Source of the DNA: Pontiella desulfatans | GTDB lineage: Bacteria; Verrucomicrobiota; Kiritimatiellia; Kiritimatiellales; Pontiellaceae | Direction: 5' to 3' | Assembly: GCF_900890425.1 (NCBI RefSeq) | Contig: NZ_CAAHFG010000001.1 | Span: forward strand, 558,001-622,000 | DNA: 64,000 bases | Part shown: piece after piece, positions 9,679 through 19,331 of the stretch | Layout of the letters: the number at the start of each line of letters is the position of its first letter | Numbering within the stretch: the stretch's first letter is position 1 | Program-made: the position numbers and the translations under genes | The notes under the pieces: generated by a model | The model's input: only the letters and a program-made list of their open reading frames with translations | What the model was told of the DNA's origin: nothing | Databases searched by the model: none

Positions 9679-9838
9679 CCCGGGAATGGAACCACGGATG
9701 AACACGGATGGACGCTGATATTCAAGACGATACGAAATTTGCCCCACTTTCCCGCTGGGTTGGGTGTCGGTTGTGCATATCCTGTCTTGGGTTCTGTGTT
9801 TATCCGCGTTCATCTGTGGTTCATTTACGTTTGTAGGG
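9673..9838 (+). repeat. 'CCACGGATGAACACGG' hairpin repeat, copy 1
   Basis: About 165 bases starting CCTTAACCCGGGAATGGAAC and ending in TTCATTTACGTTTGTAGG. The ends are inverted repeats (CCACGGATGAACACGGATG against its near-complement CGCGTTCATCTGTGGTTCA). A copy in the same orientation lies at 19158-19322. Such elements are common MITE-like dispersed repeats; no gene inside. Confidence 0.8.
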
Positions 9839-9867
9839 TTGTGTGCTAAAAGAGGGGACTTATAGGA

Positions 9868-9988
9868 ACTTAGCTTGAATGGTCTCACTACAGAGGACAC
9901 GGAGGCACAGAGAAATATAGCAATTCCGCTCCTCTGTGCCTCAGTGCCCTCTGTGGTAAAAAAAAACGAATCAGTTTAATTTGGTATT
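9868..9988 (+). repeat. 'CACAGAG' hairpin repeat, copy 1
   Basis: About 120 bases: a conserved left flank (CTTGAATGGTCTCAC), a palindrome whose arms are ACAGAGGACACGGAGGCAC and its near-complement, an A-tract and a conserved right flank (CAGTTTAATTTGGTATTA). The right end abuts the ATG of the next gene, which has no other ribosome binding site. An inverted copy lies at 13582-13700 and a same-orientation copy at 39880-40000. Confidence 0.8.
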
Positions 9989-12900
9989 ATGAGAAACAGA
10001 TTGGGATTATGCGTGGTTTCCCTTGCGGGATGGGTGTTGTCTTCTTCGGCCGCCGTGGTCTGGAGCGAGGATTTCGAGGGGGCGGCCTTGAACGCCGCCT
10101 CGGGCAACAACCAAACCCTGCCCGGCACCGTGCTGCAAACGGCGAACTCGGCGAGCGGAATCATTGTCGATGCAACCACCGATTCCGCGGCCGCCGCGGC
10201 CTTCCCTTTGGCTTCGGGAAAGTTCATCCGCCTTTCCACCGATGCCAATGCATTCACGGCGCTCCGCTCCAGCCTGAACCCGATCCCGTTTGGCCAGGTT
10301 CCGCCCACGGCGACCTATGCCCTGACGTTCGATATGTATCTGCCGGACAACCTGGCCGTCGCCGTCGGGGATTTCCAACCGCGTTTCGCGCTGGACGGCG
10401 CAGGGGGGAACGGCCCAACCGATGCTTCCTCAGAACAACATGCGGCCGGCCAGTACCACGTTGCCTATGCCGGGCCGATCTCGGATTTCATTGCAACGGA
10501 CGTCAATGAGGTGCGGCCGTTCATCGGCATCGACCAGGCCGGGGCGTTGCTGGCCGACTATCTCTACATCGACAACATCCACTTGGAAATCACCGAGGAA
10601 GCAGAACCCCCGCCTCCGCTCAATACGGCCTATTTTGCCAACCTGAAGGCAAACCGCGTGGAATCGACCCCGTTGGTGAAGTGGAAGCAGTTCGGCCCCG
10701 GCATGTCGGGATACATCGACAAGTTCTGGATCAACAACGGCGATCCGGATGCCATGTATACCCAGCTCGACATGGGCAACGGGCACGTCACCCTGAACCG
10801 CGGCGAATACTGGACGAGCTACAAGGAGATCGATGGCAACGGGCTGCCGGGGGGCATCACCGGCATTGAGTTTTCCTACCAGGATCCCGACTTCGGACTG
10901 ATGATGGCGAAGGAGGGGATCTATTCAACGACCAACCGCGGCCGCAGCTGGTTTTTTTTGCTGGATATCGAACCCGCCAACTCCCAGATGCACAGTGTGC
11001 TGGCGGTCGATCCGAACAACGACGCGGTGTGGTATATCGGGGCCGGCCAGCATTGGATGATCAAGGATACCCATTTCACCCAGAGCGGGTTGTTCTATTC
11101 CACGGACGGAAACTATTCCTCCGGGTTCATTCTCAAGTCCACCGACAAGGGCCAATCGTGGACAAAGGTTACTTCCGTGTTCCCGGCCGATTCGGACTTC
11201 AGCAAAATCATCGTGGACCCGCGTAATTCGGACGTCGTCTATGCCTCCAACCAGCATGGCGTCTATAAAAGCACCAATGGAGGGGCCGACTGGGCGCTGG
11301 TGCCGGGACACGGCCAGCTGCCGCACAACCAGCCGCGCGACATGGGGTTCTATTTCGACGGGGCCGATGAATTCCTGCTCTACGTGCTGGAGGTTACGCA
11401 CTACACGCCCAACGGCAGCACCATCGATACCTCCGGCGGGGTGTTCCGCAGTGCCGACGGCGGCGCGAACTGGGAGGATCTAGCCGGCAACCTCGGCATC
11501 GACATGGGCATCGTCGGCCCCTCGTCCTATGGCTACCGGGAAAAATATTTCTGGGCGGTCGGCAAGTGGCTCGAGACGACTACGGACGATGTGAAAACCA
11601 ACCATCCCGTCTTCCCGACGAACACCTTCAGCCAGTTCACCCGCATTGCGGTGGACCCCACCAACAAGGACCGCGTCTATCTTTCGCACAACTACAAGCA
11701 CGACTATGCCTTCCCGCCCGGCAACATTTGGATGACCGAAAACGGCGGAACGAACTGGATCGCCGCCGCCCGCGAAGGGCCATACTGGATGAACGGGACG
11801 GACCAGGCCTACTGGCAGTCGCGCGGGCAACCCCTGGGCATGAACGCGAATTTCGCCCATGTGGATCGGGAGCATCGCGAAAACGACAACACCCAATCCG
11901 GCCCGCGTTTCGTCTTCTGCAATCCGCTGGGGGACGTCTACACCGCCTTTGCCCAGCAGGTGATGTGCTCCACCGACCACGGCGCAACCTGGAACCAGGT
12001 GGACGACGACGAAACGTTCCCGGGCAGCGGCCACTGGGTGGGGCGGGGCGACTGCAACCTGCCCGGCGAAACCTTCTGCCTGCAAACCGGAACTCCCGGC
12101 ACCTACCTCTGGGGCAGTGGCGAACATGGTCTTTGGCGCAACACCGACGATGGAAACCTCGTCTATCCGGGCGCCATCGCCGTGGAGCAGCTCACCGGCC
12201 AAAGCATTTCAGACAACAGCCCGCTCTCCATTTCAACCATCGCCACCGATCCCCGGAACCCGAACCACGTCTACATGATTCCGTTCCGGCAGGATATGCG
12301 CGGCGAGCTGCTCTTCTCGGACGACGGCGGCGACTCGTGGACCACGCTTTCAACGCCGATTGTTTTTCCCGGAGCAAACGATGTGCTCGATTCCCGTTCG
12401 CTTTTGATCGACCACCAGGATGCGAACAACCTCTATTTCTGCATTCCGTTTTCGGAGTGGGAGCGCTGGTCGGGCAACTTCGTCAACAACGGGCGCAAGT
12501 TCGATGGGGATACGGAAACGTTCGGGCAGGGTATTTATAAATCCACCAATGGCGGCATCAGCTTCGACATGGCCACCAACGGCATTCCGGCGAACCGCAG
12601 CGTCTACCGCCTGGCGATGGACCAGGCCGATCCGCAGATCCTCTATGCCGCGTTGAACGAAACGCACAACGGCGATCCCGGCGGTCTGTATCAAACGACG
12701 GATGGCGGGGGCCAATGGAACCCGCTCCCGATTCCGTCGGGGATCCGGAGCGTGAACCACGTGGTGGTGCATGCGAACGGCGGCATCTATATCGCCTGTG
12801 GCGACTATAACGGATCAACCGGGGGCGGCTACGTCAGCCAGGATGGCGGGGCCTCCTGGCATTTGCTCTTCGACATGCCCTACCTGCGCCACTTCGTGCC

Positions 12901-13483
12901 TTCGATGGCCGATCCCGACATCATTGCGGTCACCGTGGAGAGGAACACCACCGTCGGGCAACGCAATCCCGGGCTCTATGTAACGATCGATGGCGGTGCC
13001 AATTGGCATAAAATCAACAACCGCCACGGGCAACCCGACGGTATCCGCAAGGTTGAACCCGATCCCTACGATCCCGACGTGCTCTGGATGGGCAATCATG
13101 GAACCGGCTTTTTCCGGGCGGACATTTCGCCGCTGAAAACCGGGGAGCCGATTCCGTTCTTCTGGGATTGGATGGAGGAAAACGGGCAGAAGGGCAGGTT
13201 GGCCGATGCGGATGCGGATGGCTTCGACGGCCCCGCCGAATTCGTGGCCGGCACCGATCCCGACGATGGCGGCAGCTATCTTCGGGCCGATCTGGCGGAG
13301 GGGAACCGCATTGCATTCGAGTCGGTCGAGGGCCGGCTCTACACCATCGAGGTTGCCGGCGACCTGCGGTCGGGGTGGTCGGTGCTGACCAACGGGGTTG
13401 CGGGCACCGGAGGCCCGTTGGAGTTCGTCGATGCCGGGATGGCGTCGAACCGCTTCTACCGTGTGCAGGTTGAACTGCCTTGA
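9989..13483 (+). CDS. Secreted Asp-box (BNR/VPS10-like) propeller protein
   Basis: 1164 residues. Signal peptide MRNRLGLCVVSLAGWVLSSSAA; an N-terminal jelly-roll-like domain of about 190 residues. Then ten Asp-box repeats of the form S-x-D-G-G-x-x-W (STDKGQSWTKV, STNGGADWALV, SADGGANWEDL, TENGGTNWIAA, STDHGATWNQV, SDDGGDSWTTL, STNGGISFDMA, TTDGGGQWNPL, SQDGGASWHLL, TIDGGANWHKI). This number and spacing fit a tandem propeller like GH74 xyloglucanases, though I cannot confirm the catalytic Asp pair. A D-x-D-x-D stretch near 1070 precedes a C-terminal beta module ending FYRVQVELP. The gene is bracketed by inverted copies of a ~120-bp repeat. Confidence 0.75.
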   Translation: MRNRLGLCVVSLAGWVLSSSAAVVWSEDFEGAALNAASGNNQTLPGTVLQTANSASGIIVDATTDSAAAAAFPLASGKFIRLSTDANAFTALRSSLNPIPFGQVPPTATYALTFDMYLPDNLAVAVGDFQPRFALDGAGGNGPTDASSEQHAAGQYHVAYAGPISDFIATDVNEVRPFIGIDQAGALLADYLYIDNIHLEITEEAEPPPPLNTAYFANLKANRVESTPLVKWKQFGPGMSGYIDKFWINNGDPDAMYTQLDMGNGHVTLNRGEYWTSYKEIDGNGLPGGITGIEFSYQDPDFGLMMAKEGIYSTTNRGRSWFFLLDIEPANSQMHSVLAVDPNNDAVWYIGAGQHWMIKDTHFTQSGLFYSTDGNYSSGFILKSTDKGQSWTKVTSVFPADSDFSKIIVDPRNSDVVYASNQHGVYKSTNGGADWALVPGHGQLPHNQPRDMGFYFDGADEFLLYVLEVTHYTPNGSTIDTSGGVFRSADGGANWEDLAGNLGIDMGIVGPSSYGYREKYFWAVGKWLETTTDDVKTNHPVFPTNTFSQFTRIAVDPTNKDRVYLSHNYKHDYAFPPGNIWMTENGGTNWIAAAREGPYWMNGTDQAYWQSRGQPLGMNANFAHVDREHRENDNTQSGPRFVFCNPLGDVYTAFAQQVMCSTDHGATWNQVDDDETFPGSGHWVGRGDCNLPGETFCLQTGTPGTYLWGSGEHGLWRNTDDGNLVYPGAIAVEQLTGQSISDNSPLSISTIATDPRNPNHVYMIPFRQDMRGELLFSDDGGDSWTTLSTPIVFPGANDVLDSRSLLIDHQDANNLYFCIPFSEWERWSGNFVNNGRKFDGDTETFGQGIYKSTNGGISFDMATNGIPANRSVYRLAMDQADPQILYAALNETHNGDPGGLYQTTDGGGQWNPLPIPSGIRSVNHVVVHANGGIYIACGDYNGSTGGGYVSQDGGASWHLLFDMPYLRHFVPSMADPDIIAVTVERNTTVGQRNPGLYVTIDGGANWHKINNRHGQPDGIRKVEPDPYDPDVLWMGNHGTGFFRADISPLKTGEPIPFFWDWMEENGQKGRLADADADGFDGPAEFVAGTDPDDGGSYLRADLAEGNRIAFESVEGRLYTIEVAGDLRSGWSVLTNGVAGTGGPLEFVDAGMASNRFYRVQVELP

Positions 13484-13491
13484 GCTTTATC

Positions 13492-13507
13492 GGCCTTTTG
13501 GATAGGT
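13492..13507 (+). promoter_or_regulatory. GGCCTTTTGGATAGGT motif
   Basis: Sixteen bases with one mismatch to 33826-33841 (GGCCTTTTAGATAGGT). It lies about 225 bases upstream of the oxidoreductase that heads the 13.7-25 kb operon. I infer an operator or promoter element, possibly shared by glycan loci. Confidence 0.4.
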
Positions 13508-13581
13508 GCATTCCCGTTTGGAACAGGGGAGAGTGAACGTCCCTTGTTCGATGGTGTGGTTGAGCATGCCACATGGGGTCT

Positions 13582-13700
13582 GATACCAAATTAAACTGAT
13601 TTTAATTTTTTACCACAGAGTTCGCAGAGACGCAGAGGGTGGCAGGTATATTGGTTGCTCAGTGCCTCCGTGCGCTCTGTGGTGAGACTCTTCAAGTTAA
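13582..13700 (-). repeat. 'CACAGAG' hairpin repeat, copy 2 (inverted)
   Basis: Reverse-orientation copy of the 9868-9988 element: TGATACCAAATTAAACTG at the left, a palindromic CCACAGAG...CTCTGTGG core, and GTGAGACTCTTCAAGTTAA at the right. Together with copy 1 it forms a ~3.8-kb inverted-repeat unit around the Asp-box protein gene. Confidence 0.8.
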
Positions 13701-13731
13701 TTGCCTTTGAATCGTAAAAAAAGGAACGGAA

Positions 13732-15105
13732 ATGAATCTATCCAGAAGAACAAGCTTATTTGCGGGCGGCGCGGTTTCCGCCTGCTCGCTGATTCCCGGC
13801 AAGGTGCTGGGCGCAAACGAAAAGGTGAATGTTGCCTGGATCGGCGTCGGCGGGCGCGGCAACCGGCTGCTCAGCAACTTCGAGCGCTCCGGGGTGATGA
13901 ACGTGGTGGCCCTGTGCGACGTCGATCTGAAGTCCAGTTTTGTCGACGAGGCGAAAGCCCGTTTCCCGAAGGCATACCTCTACGACGACTGGCGCAAGCT
14001 GTTCGACGAAAAGGCCAACGCGTTCGATGCGGTGATGGTGATGGTGCCGGACCACTCCCACTTTCCGGTCACGATGGCGGCCATGGCGCTGGGCAAGCAT
14101 GTCTACACCGAAAAGCCGCTGGCCCGCACCTTCCAGGAAATCGAATTGATGACCCAGGCCGCGCAACGCCACGGCGTGGTCAACCAGATGGGCAACCAGG
14201 GCTTTTCCGGCGACAACTATTTCCAGTTCAAGGCGTGGAAGGAAGCCGGCGTGATCCAGAACGTCCGCCATGTGGATGCCTTCATCAACAACGGGTTCGC
14301 CTGGTATCCGCACCACTACGATGCCAAAAAGGCCATCACCGGCTGGCCGGTCGGCGAGCCGATGCCGGAGCACATCAACTGGGATGCCTGGATGGGAACC
14401 ACTCCGGAGCATCCGTACAGCACGCTCTATTCCCGCAACAAGTGGCGCGGCTGGCAACAGTACGGTACCGGTGCGTTCGGCGACTGGGGCGCGCATATCT
14501 TCGACACCATGCACCACTTCCTCGAGTTCGGCATGCCGGAGTCGATCGAAGTGAAGACCCTTAAAAATAAACACGAGCTGATCTTCCCGGAGGCTTCGAC
14601 GCTCGGTTTCAAGTTTCCCGCGCGCAACGGCCTGCCGGCCATGACGGTGGACTACTACGACGGTTGGAATAACCTGCCGCCGGTTCCGAAGGAGTTCGAA
14701 GGGCGCGAGCACGACTTCCACAAGGATCCCGGCAAGTTCATCTTCACGGACGATCTCGTCTTCTACGGCAAGCATCACGGCGACCCGCTGCAGGTTGTTC
14801 CCTACGACCGGATGCGCGAAATGCTCAAGGCGGGGGAGCTGCCCAGGAAATGGGAGGACCATTCCGACCACTACGCCAACTTTCTGCTGGCCTGCAAGGG
14901 CGTGGAAAAGGCGCGCTCCCCGTTTTCAATTGCCGGCCCGTTGTCGCAGTTCCTCATCCTCGGCTCCATTGCCCAGCGCATCGGCAACCCGGGCGAGACG
15001 CTGGCGTTCGACCGGGCGAAGAACCGCTTCAGCAACAACGACCTCGCGAACGGTTTGCTCAAGGACACCCCGCGCAAGGGTTGGGAGCAATATTATGAAC
15101 TGTAG
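13732..15105 (+). CDS. Gfo/Idh/MocA-family oxidoreductase with secretion leader
   Basis: 457 residues. The leader MNLSRRTSLFAGGAVSACS contains a twin-arginine-like pair followed by a hydrophobic stretch, as in exported members of this family. NAD(P)-binding Rossmann motif VAWIGVGGRGNRLL (about 33-46), dinucleotide loop VVALCDVD, and the EKPL catalytic-region motif at about 130. The C-terminal alpha/beta domain closes with YANFLLACKG. An AAGGAA box precedes the start. It heads a plus-strand block of glycan genes and may oxidise a sugar or glycoside, for example to a 3-keto form (family knowledge; the substrate is unknown). Confidence 0.85.
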   Translation: MNLSRRTSLFAGGAVSACSLIPGKVLGANEKVNVAWIGVGGRGNRLLSNFERSGVMNVVALCDVDLKSSFVDEAKARFPKAYLYDDWRKLFDEKANAFDAVMVMVPDHSHFPVTMAAMALGKHVYTEKPLARTFQEIELMTQAAQRHGVVNQMGNQGFSGDNYFQFKAWKEAGVIQNVRHVDAFINNGFAWYPHHYDAKKAITGWPVGEPMPEHINWDAWMGTTPEHPYSTLYSRNKWRGWQQYGTGAFGDWGAHIFDTMHHFLEFGMPESIEVKTLKNKHELIFPEASTLGFKFPARNGLPAMTVDYYDGWNNLPPVPKEFEGREHDFHKDPGKFIFTDDLVFYGKHHGDPLQVVPYDRMREMLKAGELPRKWEDHSDHYANFLLACKGVEKARSPFSIAGPLSQFLILGSIAQRIGNPGETLAFDRAKNRFSNNDLANGLLKDTPRKGWEQYYEL

Positions 15106-15138
15106 ACCCATGGCTTTCGTTCTTTGGCGGAGGACGCC

Positions 15139-17508
15139 ATGACGAAGGGACGTGCCGTTCTATTGGCCTTGCTGATGGGGGGAGGCGCCGTTGCCGATGT
15201 TCCCCTGATGGGGAGCAACCTGCCGGGCAAGAGTCTGCTGGACGGCGACTTTGAGGAGGTCCGTGCGGGTTGGCGGAATCCCGGGCAGTCGCCGTACTGG
15301 ACGACGAAAGTGGTTGAGGGAAACGGCAAGGTCGGCTTTGCGTTGGGGCGGATGATGAACGGCGGGGCCGCGAAGGCGACCGTTGAATCGAGGGTGCTGG
15401 ACCACACCGGGATCAAGGCGCTGAAGGTGGGCGATGTGTTGGCCTGGCGTTTTGCCTCCAATACGGAATATCCGTGCGACGGGCGCGTGAGCCTCGCGCT
15501 GGTGTTCGGCGATTCGGAACGCATGGTGGCCGGGCGCGTGAAGGTGCCGAACGGCCCCGCGAAGCCGCAGGTCTATGAAGGGTTTTATACGGTCACGGCC
15601 CGCGATGCAAAACGGGGTATGCCGAAGCTTAAATTTACCTTGGAATCGACCCACGGGATTATCGTCTACGTCTACTGGGTGGATGTGAAGGTGTTGCAGG
15701 GGGGAGTCTGCGGGTTGGCCGCCAATGCCATCGATGCGGGAATCGAACTCTCCTGGAACAGCGATGAAAACAAAACGGTTACGGTTTACCGCAGCGACGA
15801 AGAGCGCACGGGATACGGGAAAATGGCCGATGGAATCGATGGCAACCACTGGATCGACCGTTCCATCATCCACGGCAAGACCTATTGCTATGCGGTGAAG
15901 CAGGGGACTTCGGTTTCGCCGGTGGTCAAGGCCCGCAAAATGGATTCGGTTCCGCCGGCCGCGCCGCATGCGGTTGAAGCCTCCGGCGAGGATTGGGTGG
16001 TGAAGCTCGGTTGGAAGACCGGCGATAACGATGTTGAATATTTCAAGGTTTACCGGGATGGCATTTGCATTGCGCCGCATGTGGCCGGCAACCACTTCGA
16101 GGACATGCTGCCGCCCAAAGGCGTACGGAACAGCTATGCGGTGATGGCCGTCGATTATAGTGGGAATGCAAGCCCGCTTTCCGAGGTTGCCATGGCGAAG
16201 GTGAAGGCCGTGCGCGGTGCTTCGTTCAGCGATCTCATTCTGCCGATGCCGATTCACCAAAAGCTCCGTTCGGATCTGTGGGGAGCGGCCAGTGTGCGGC
16301 CGCGCGATCCCGACAACGGGGTCGAGCATCCCGATTGGTCCTATTGGGGCGGCAAACCGATCAAGGATCCGTCGGACGGCAAATACCACATCTGCGTGAC
16401 CCGCTGGCCGGAAGGCGATCGCAAGGGGCACTGGGCCTGGCCCGGTTCGACGGTTGCGCATGTGGTGTCCGACAATCCGACCGGGCCCTATGTCGAGCGG
16501 GACGCCACGGCCTACGGTTTCGCCAACGGGCTGGGCCATAATCCGAACATCATTTTGCTGAACGACGGGACGTATGCGCTCTATTCGCTGATCAACTGGA
16601 AGGCGATGGTTCTGGCCTCGGATACGATGAACGGCCCGTGGAAAGTCCAGGGTGAAATGAAGGTCAACGTTCCGGAAAACTACACGAATGCCTACCGGCT
16701 TGAGCGCAACCTCTCCGGCGTGCAGTGCGAAGACGGCAGCTTCCTGTTCGTCACCAAGGCCGGTGCGATGATGCGCAGCACGAACGGCATTCTCGGCCCC
16801 TACGACGTGGTCTCGGGAGTCGTCGGCGAAAACGAAACGATTCCTCCAACATACCGCAACTCGAATTATGAAGATCCAACGCTGTGGCATGACGGGGTGC
16901 AGTTCCACATGCTCATCAATGCCTTTCTCGACTACCGCGCCATCTACCTGCGTTCCCCGGACGGCGTGAATTGGAAATATGAGGATGGGTTGGCCTATAC
17001 GCCGACCTGTACGCAGTACGAGGACGGCACCCGCACCTTCTGGCACAAGGTGGAGCGCCCGAATGTGCTGCAGGATGCGTTCGGCCGCGCAACCCATCTG
17101 TCGCTGGCGGTGATCGACGTGAAGAAGGAAGACGACTTCGGCAACGATGCGCACAGCGCCAAGCACGTGATTATTCCTCTGGCCGTGCCCAAGCGCCTGA
17201 CGATGCTCAACCCGGAGCCGGTGAATGGGGATACCCGCGAAATCCGGGTGCTGATCCATTCCGAAGAGGGCTTCGATGCCCGGGCCGACCTCGATCTGGA
17301 ATCGCTCCGCTTCGGCGGTTCAGAGGCTGTAAACTTCGGGGGTGGTTCCCTGGTTCGGAAAACAGAGAAACATGCCGAAGGACTGGTGGTGGTCTTCGGC
17401 GAAGGCTGCGGAATCTCCGCAAAGAATTTTGTGGGCAAACTGATCGGCCAAACCAAGGATGGCGGTCTGGTGGTCGGCTATTCAAAACTGACAGGGAATG
17501 AACAATGA
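15139..17508 (+). CDS. Secreted GH43-like propeller protein with FN3-like domains
   Basis: 789 residues. The ATG at 15139 is chosen over an upstream TTG because GGAGG lies at the right distance; the signal peptide is [19 protein letters not shown]. Residues about 20-180 form a jelly-roll-like domain and about 190-365 two fibronectin-III-like segments. From about 370 a five-bladed propeller pattern appears: [71 protein letters not shown]. This suits a GH43/GH117-type glycosidase fold (inference). Its stop overlaps the next start (ATGA), so it is translationally coupled to the sulfatase. Confidence 0.7.
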   Translation: MTKGRAVLLALLMGGGAVADVPLMGSNLPGKSLLDGDFEEVRAGWRNPGQSPYWTTKVVEGNGKVGFALGRMMNGGAAKATVESRVLDHTGIKALKVGDVLAWRFASNTEYPCDGRVSLALVFGDSERMVAGRVKVPNGPAKPQVYEGFYTVTARDAKRGMPKLKFTLESTHGIIVYVYWVDVKVLQGGVCGLAANAIDAGIELSWNSDENKTVTVYRSDEERTGYGKMADGIDGNHWIDRSIIHGKTYCYAVKQGTSVSPVVKARKMDSVPPAAPHAVEASGEDWVVKLGWKTGDNDVEYFKVYRDGICIAPHVAGNHFEDMLPPKGVRNSYAVMAVDYSGNASPLSEVAMAKVKAVRGASFSDLILPMPIHQKLRSDLWGAASVRPRDPDNGVEHPDWSYWGGKPIKDPSDGKYHICVTRWPEGDRKGHWAWPGSTVAHVVSDNPTGPYVERDATAYGFANGLGHNPNIILLNDGTYALYSLINWKAMVLASDTMNGPWKVQGEMKVNVPENYTNAYRLERNLSGVQCEDGSFLFVTKAGAMMRSTNGILGPYDVVSGVVGENETIPPTYRNSNYEDPTLWHDGVQFHMLINAFLDYRAIYLRSPDGVNWKYEDGLAYTPTCTQYEDGTRTFWHKVERPNVLQDAFGRATHLSLAVIDVKKEDDFGNDAHSAKHVIIPLAVPKRLTMLNPEPVNGDTREIRVLIHSEEGFDARADLDLESLRFGGSEAVNFGGGSLVRKTEKHAEGLVVVFGEGCGISAKNFVGKLIGQTKDGGLVVGYSKLTGNEQ

Positions 17509-19136
17509 AAAAACAGGTGTTGTTTTTAACCGTTGTGTTGGCCGCTTCCGCGGCTGTGGCAACAACGAAGCCCAACATTATCATCTATTTCGCGGACGAC
17601 ATCAGCGCGCGCGAGTTTCCCGTGTATGGAAGCTCGGTGTGGACTGCCCCGGATGCAACCACCACATCCGACCCGAAATACCGGGCCAAGACGCCGGTGA
17701 TCGACCGCTTGGCCGAAGAGGGGTGCTGGATCGAGACGGCCTGGGCCTCGGTGGTGTGCAACCCCAGCCGCGCCATGATGATGTCGGGGCGCTATGCCTA
17801 TAGGACCAAATGGTGGAACAACGGCGACCGGGGACGCGGCCATGATGAAACCGGCAAGCTGGTCCATACCTGGCCGGTCTACCAAAGCTCCCCGTTGCTG
17901 ATCGGGCATGTGGCGCAGCAGGCCGGCTATGGAACCTTCTGGTCCGGCAAGACGCAGATGGCGGGTGAATATGCGCTGCATGGGTTCGATGAAGGTTGTT
18001 TTACGCCCGGCGGCTTGAGCGATACGGACAATCCCTACACCGACTTCAAACACAAACCCATCAAGGGCGGCGGAAAACATGCGGTAACCAATGTGGATAC
18101 CGGACGGCCGGTTGAAACCTACTGGCAGCATGGCTGGTATTGGTATCCGCACGTTAAACTGATGAACCATCCAACCGCTCCGGGCAAAACCGTTTGGTGG
18201 CCCAATACGCCGGAAAGCCAAAAGGATTTCGGGCCGCATACCTATGGGCCGGATGTGGAGCTCGACTTTGCCTTCGATTTCATGGAACGGAAGCACCAGG
18301 AGGGAAAACCCTTCTTCGTCTACCACACCTCCCATCTCGGGCACGACGCCTTCAACTGGCTCGATCCCGAATACAAGAAGTGGGCCAAGAGCAAATGGCC
18401 GAATGCGCCGATCGTGAAATGGGATGGCCGGAACTACACGCGGACGCAACCGAAGATCACCGGCGACAAGGGTGAGTATGAGACGCACGGCACCATCACG
18501 GAACCGGGGATCCATCACCACATCAATTATATCGACTACCAGATCTGGCTCTATCGGCGGAAGCTCGAGCAGATGGGCATCGCCGACAATACGGTCATCA
18601 TTATTTGCGCCGACAACGGCACCAGCGGATACGGGAAGATCAGCCCGGAAATCCAGAAGGGTTGCCACGTTCCCATGATCATCCATGCACCAGGCATGAA
18701 AAAACACGGCAAGCAGGAGGTGCTGATGAGTGTGGCGGACGTTATGCCGACCATTGCCGACCTGGTCGGCTTCAAGATTCCGGACGATTATAAGATCGAT
18801 GGAATAAGCATGGTTCCGTTCCTGTTCTCCGACCAGCAAGAGCACCGCGACTGGATCTACACCTACCGCGGGCCGGAACAGTTCATTCGCGGAAGAAAAG
18901 TGCTTAAGGATGGACGGGGGAAATGGTTCGATGTCTCCACGGACCAGGACGACCTGATCAGTTTCGACGAAATCAAGGACTGGGGTTCGGTGCTTGAGGT
19001 GCATCGCGCCGAGCAGGAAAAGCTGTTGGAAATTCTTCCGCAATACGATCTCTATTTCGACGAATACAATGAGCCGGGCGTTCCGGATGATCCGCAACGC
19101 AAGATGAAAAAATATTACCGGATGTCGAAGGATTAA
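17505..19136 (+). CDS. Secreted S1-family sulfatase
   Basis: 543 residues. Signal peptide to about residue 19, metal-binding [12 protein letters not shown] (D31, D32) and active-site box [13 protein letters not shown] with C85, the cysteine converted to formylglycine in CxPSR sulfatases. Further family features are [10 protein letters not shown] and [14 protein letters not shown] (metal-binding Asp-Asn). A Cys-type enzyme needs an anaerobic sulfatase-maturating enzyme, which is not in this window. It is closely similar to the gene at 33908-35782 along its whole length, so the two are paralogues. Substrate: presumably a sulfated algal glycan. Confidence 0.92.
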   Translation: MKKQVLFLTVVLAASAAVATTKPNIIIYFADDISAREFPVYGSSVWTAPDATTTSDPKYRAKTPVIDRLAEEGCWIETAWASVVCNPSRAMMMSGRYAYRTKWWNNGDRGRGHDETGKLVHTWPVYQSSPLLIGHVAQQAGYGTFWSGKTQMAGEYALHGFDEGCFTPGGLSDTDNPYTDFKHKPIKGGGKHAVTNVDTGRPVETYWQHGWYWYPHVKLMNHPTAPGKTVWWPNTPESQKDFGPHTYGPDVELDFAFDFMERKHQEGKPFFVYHTSHLGHDAFNWLDPEYKKWAKSKWPNAPIVKWDGRNYTRTQPKITGDKGEYETHGTITEPGIHHHINYIDYQIWLYRRKLEQMGIADNTVIIICADNGTSGYGKISPEIQKGCHVPMIIHAPGMKKHGKQEVLMSVADVMPTIADLVGFKIPDDYKIDGISMVPFLFSDQQEHRDWIYTYRGPEQFIRGRKVLKDGRGKWFDVSTDQDDLISFDEIKDWGSVLEVHRAEQEKLLEILPQYDLYFDEYNEPGVPDDPQRKMKKYYRMSKD

Positions 19137-19157
19137 AGGCAGGGGACCAACCCATGA

Positions 19158-19322
19158 ACCTTAATTCGGGAATGGAACCACGGATGAACACGGATGAACG
19201 CTGATATTCAAGTAGATACAAAATTTGTTCCACCTCCCCGTGGGTTGGATATCGGTTATGCACCTCCTGTTTGGGTATCTATGTTTATCCGCGTTCATCT
19301 GTGGTTCATTTACGTTTCTAGG
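19158..19322 (+). repeat. 'CCACGGATGAACACGG' hairpin repeat, copy 2
   Basis: Same orientation as 9673-9838: CCTTAATTCGGGAATGGAAC at the left, TTCATTTACGTTTCTAGG at the right, inverted-repeat ends. Its last bases (AGG) lie directly before the esterase start region and form part of the ribosome binding site used there. Confidence 0.8.
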
Positions 19323-19331
19323 ATGAAGAGC

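Noticed and set aside
15160-17259. Minus-strand open frame of about 700 codons opposite the GH43-like gene
   Set aside because: Shadow of codon bias in the real plus-strand gene; no signal peptide, no ribosome binding site, His/Arg-rich composition.
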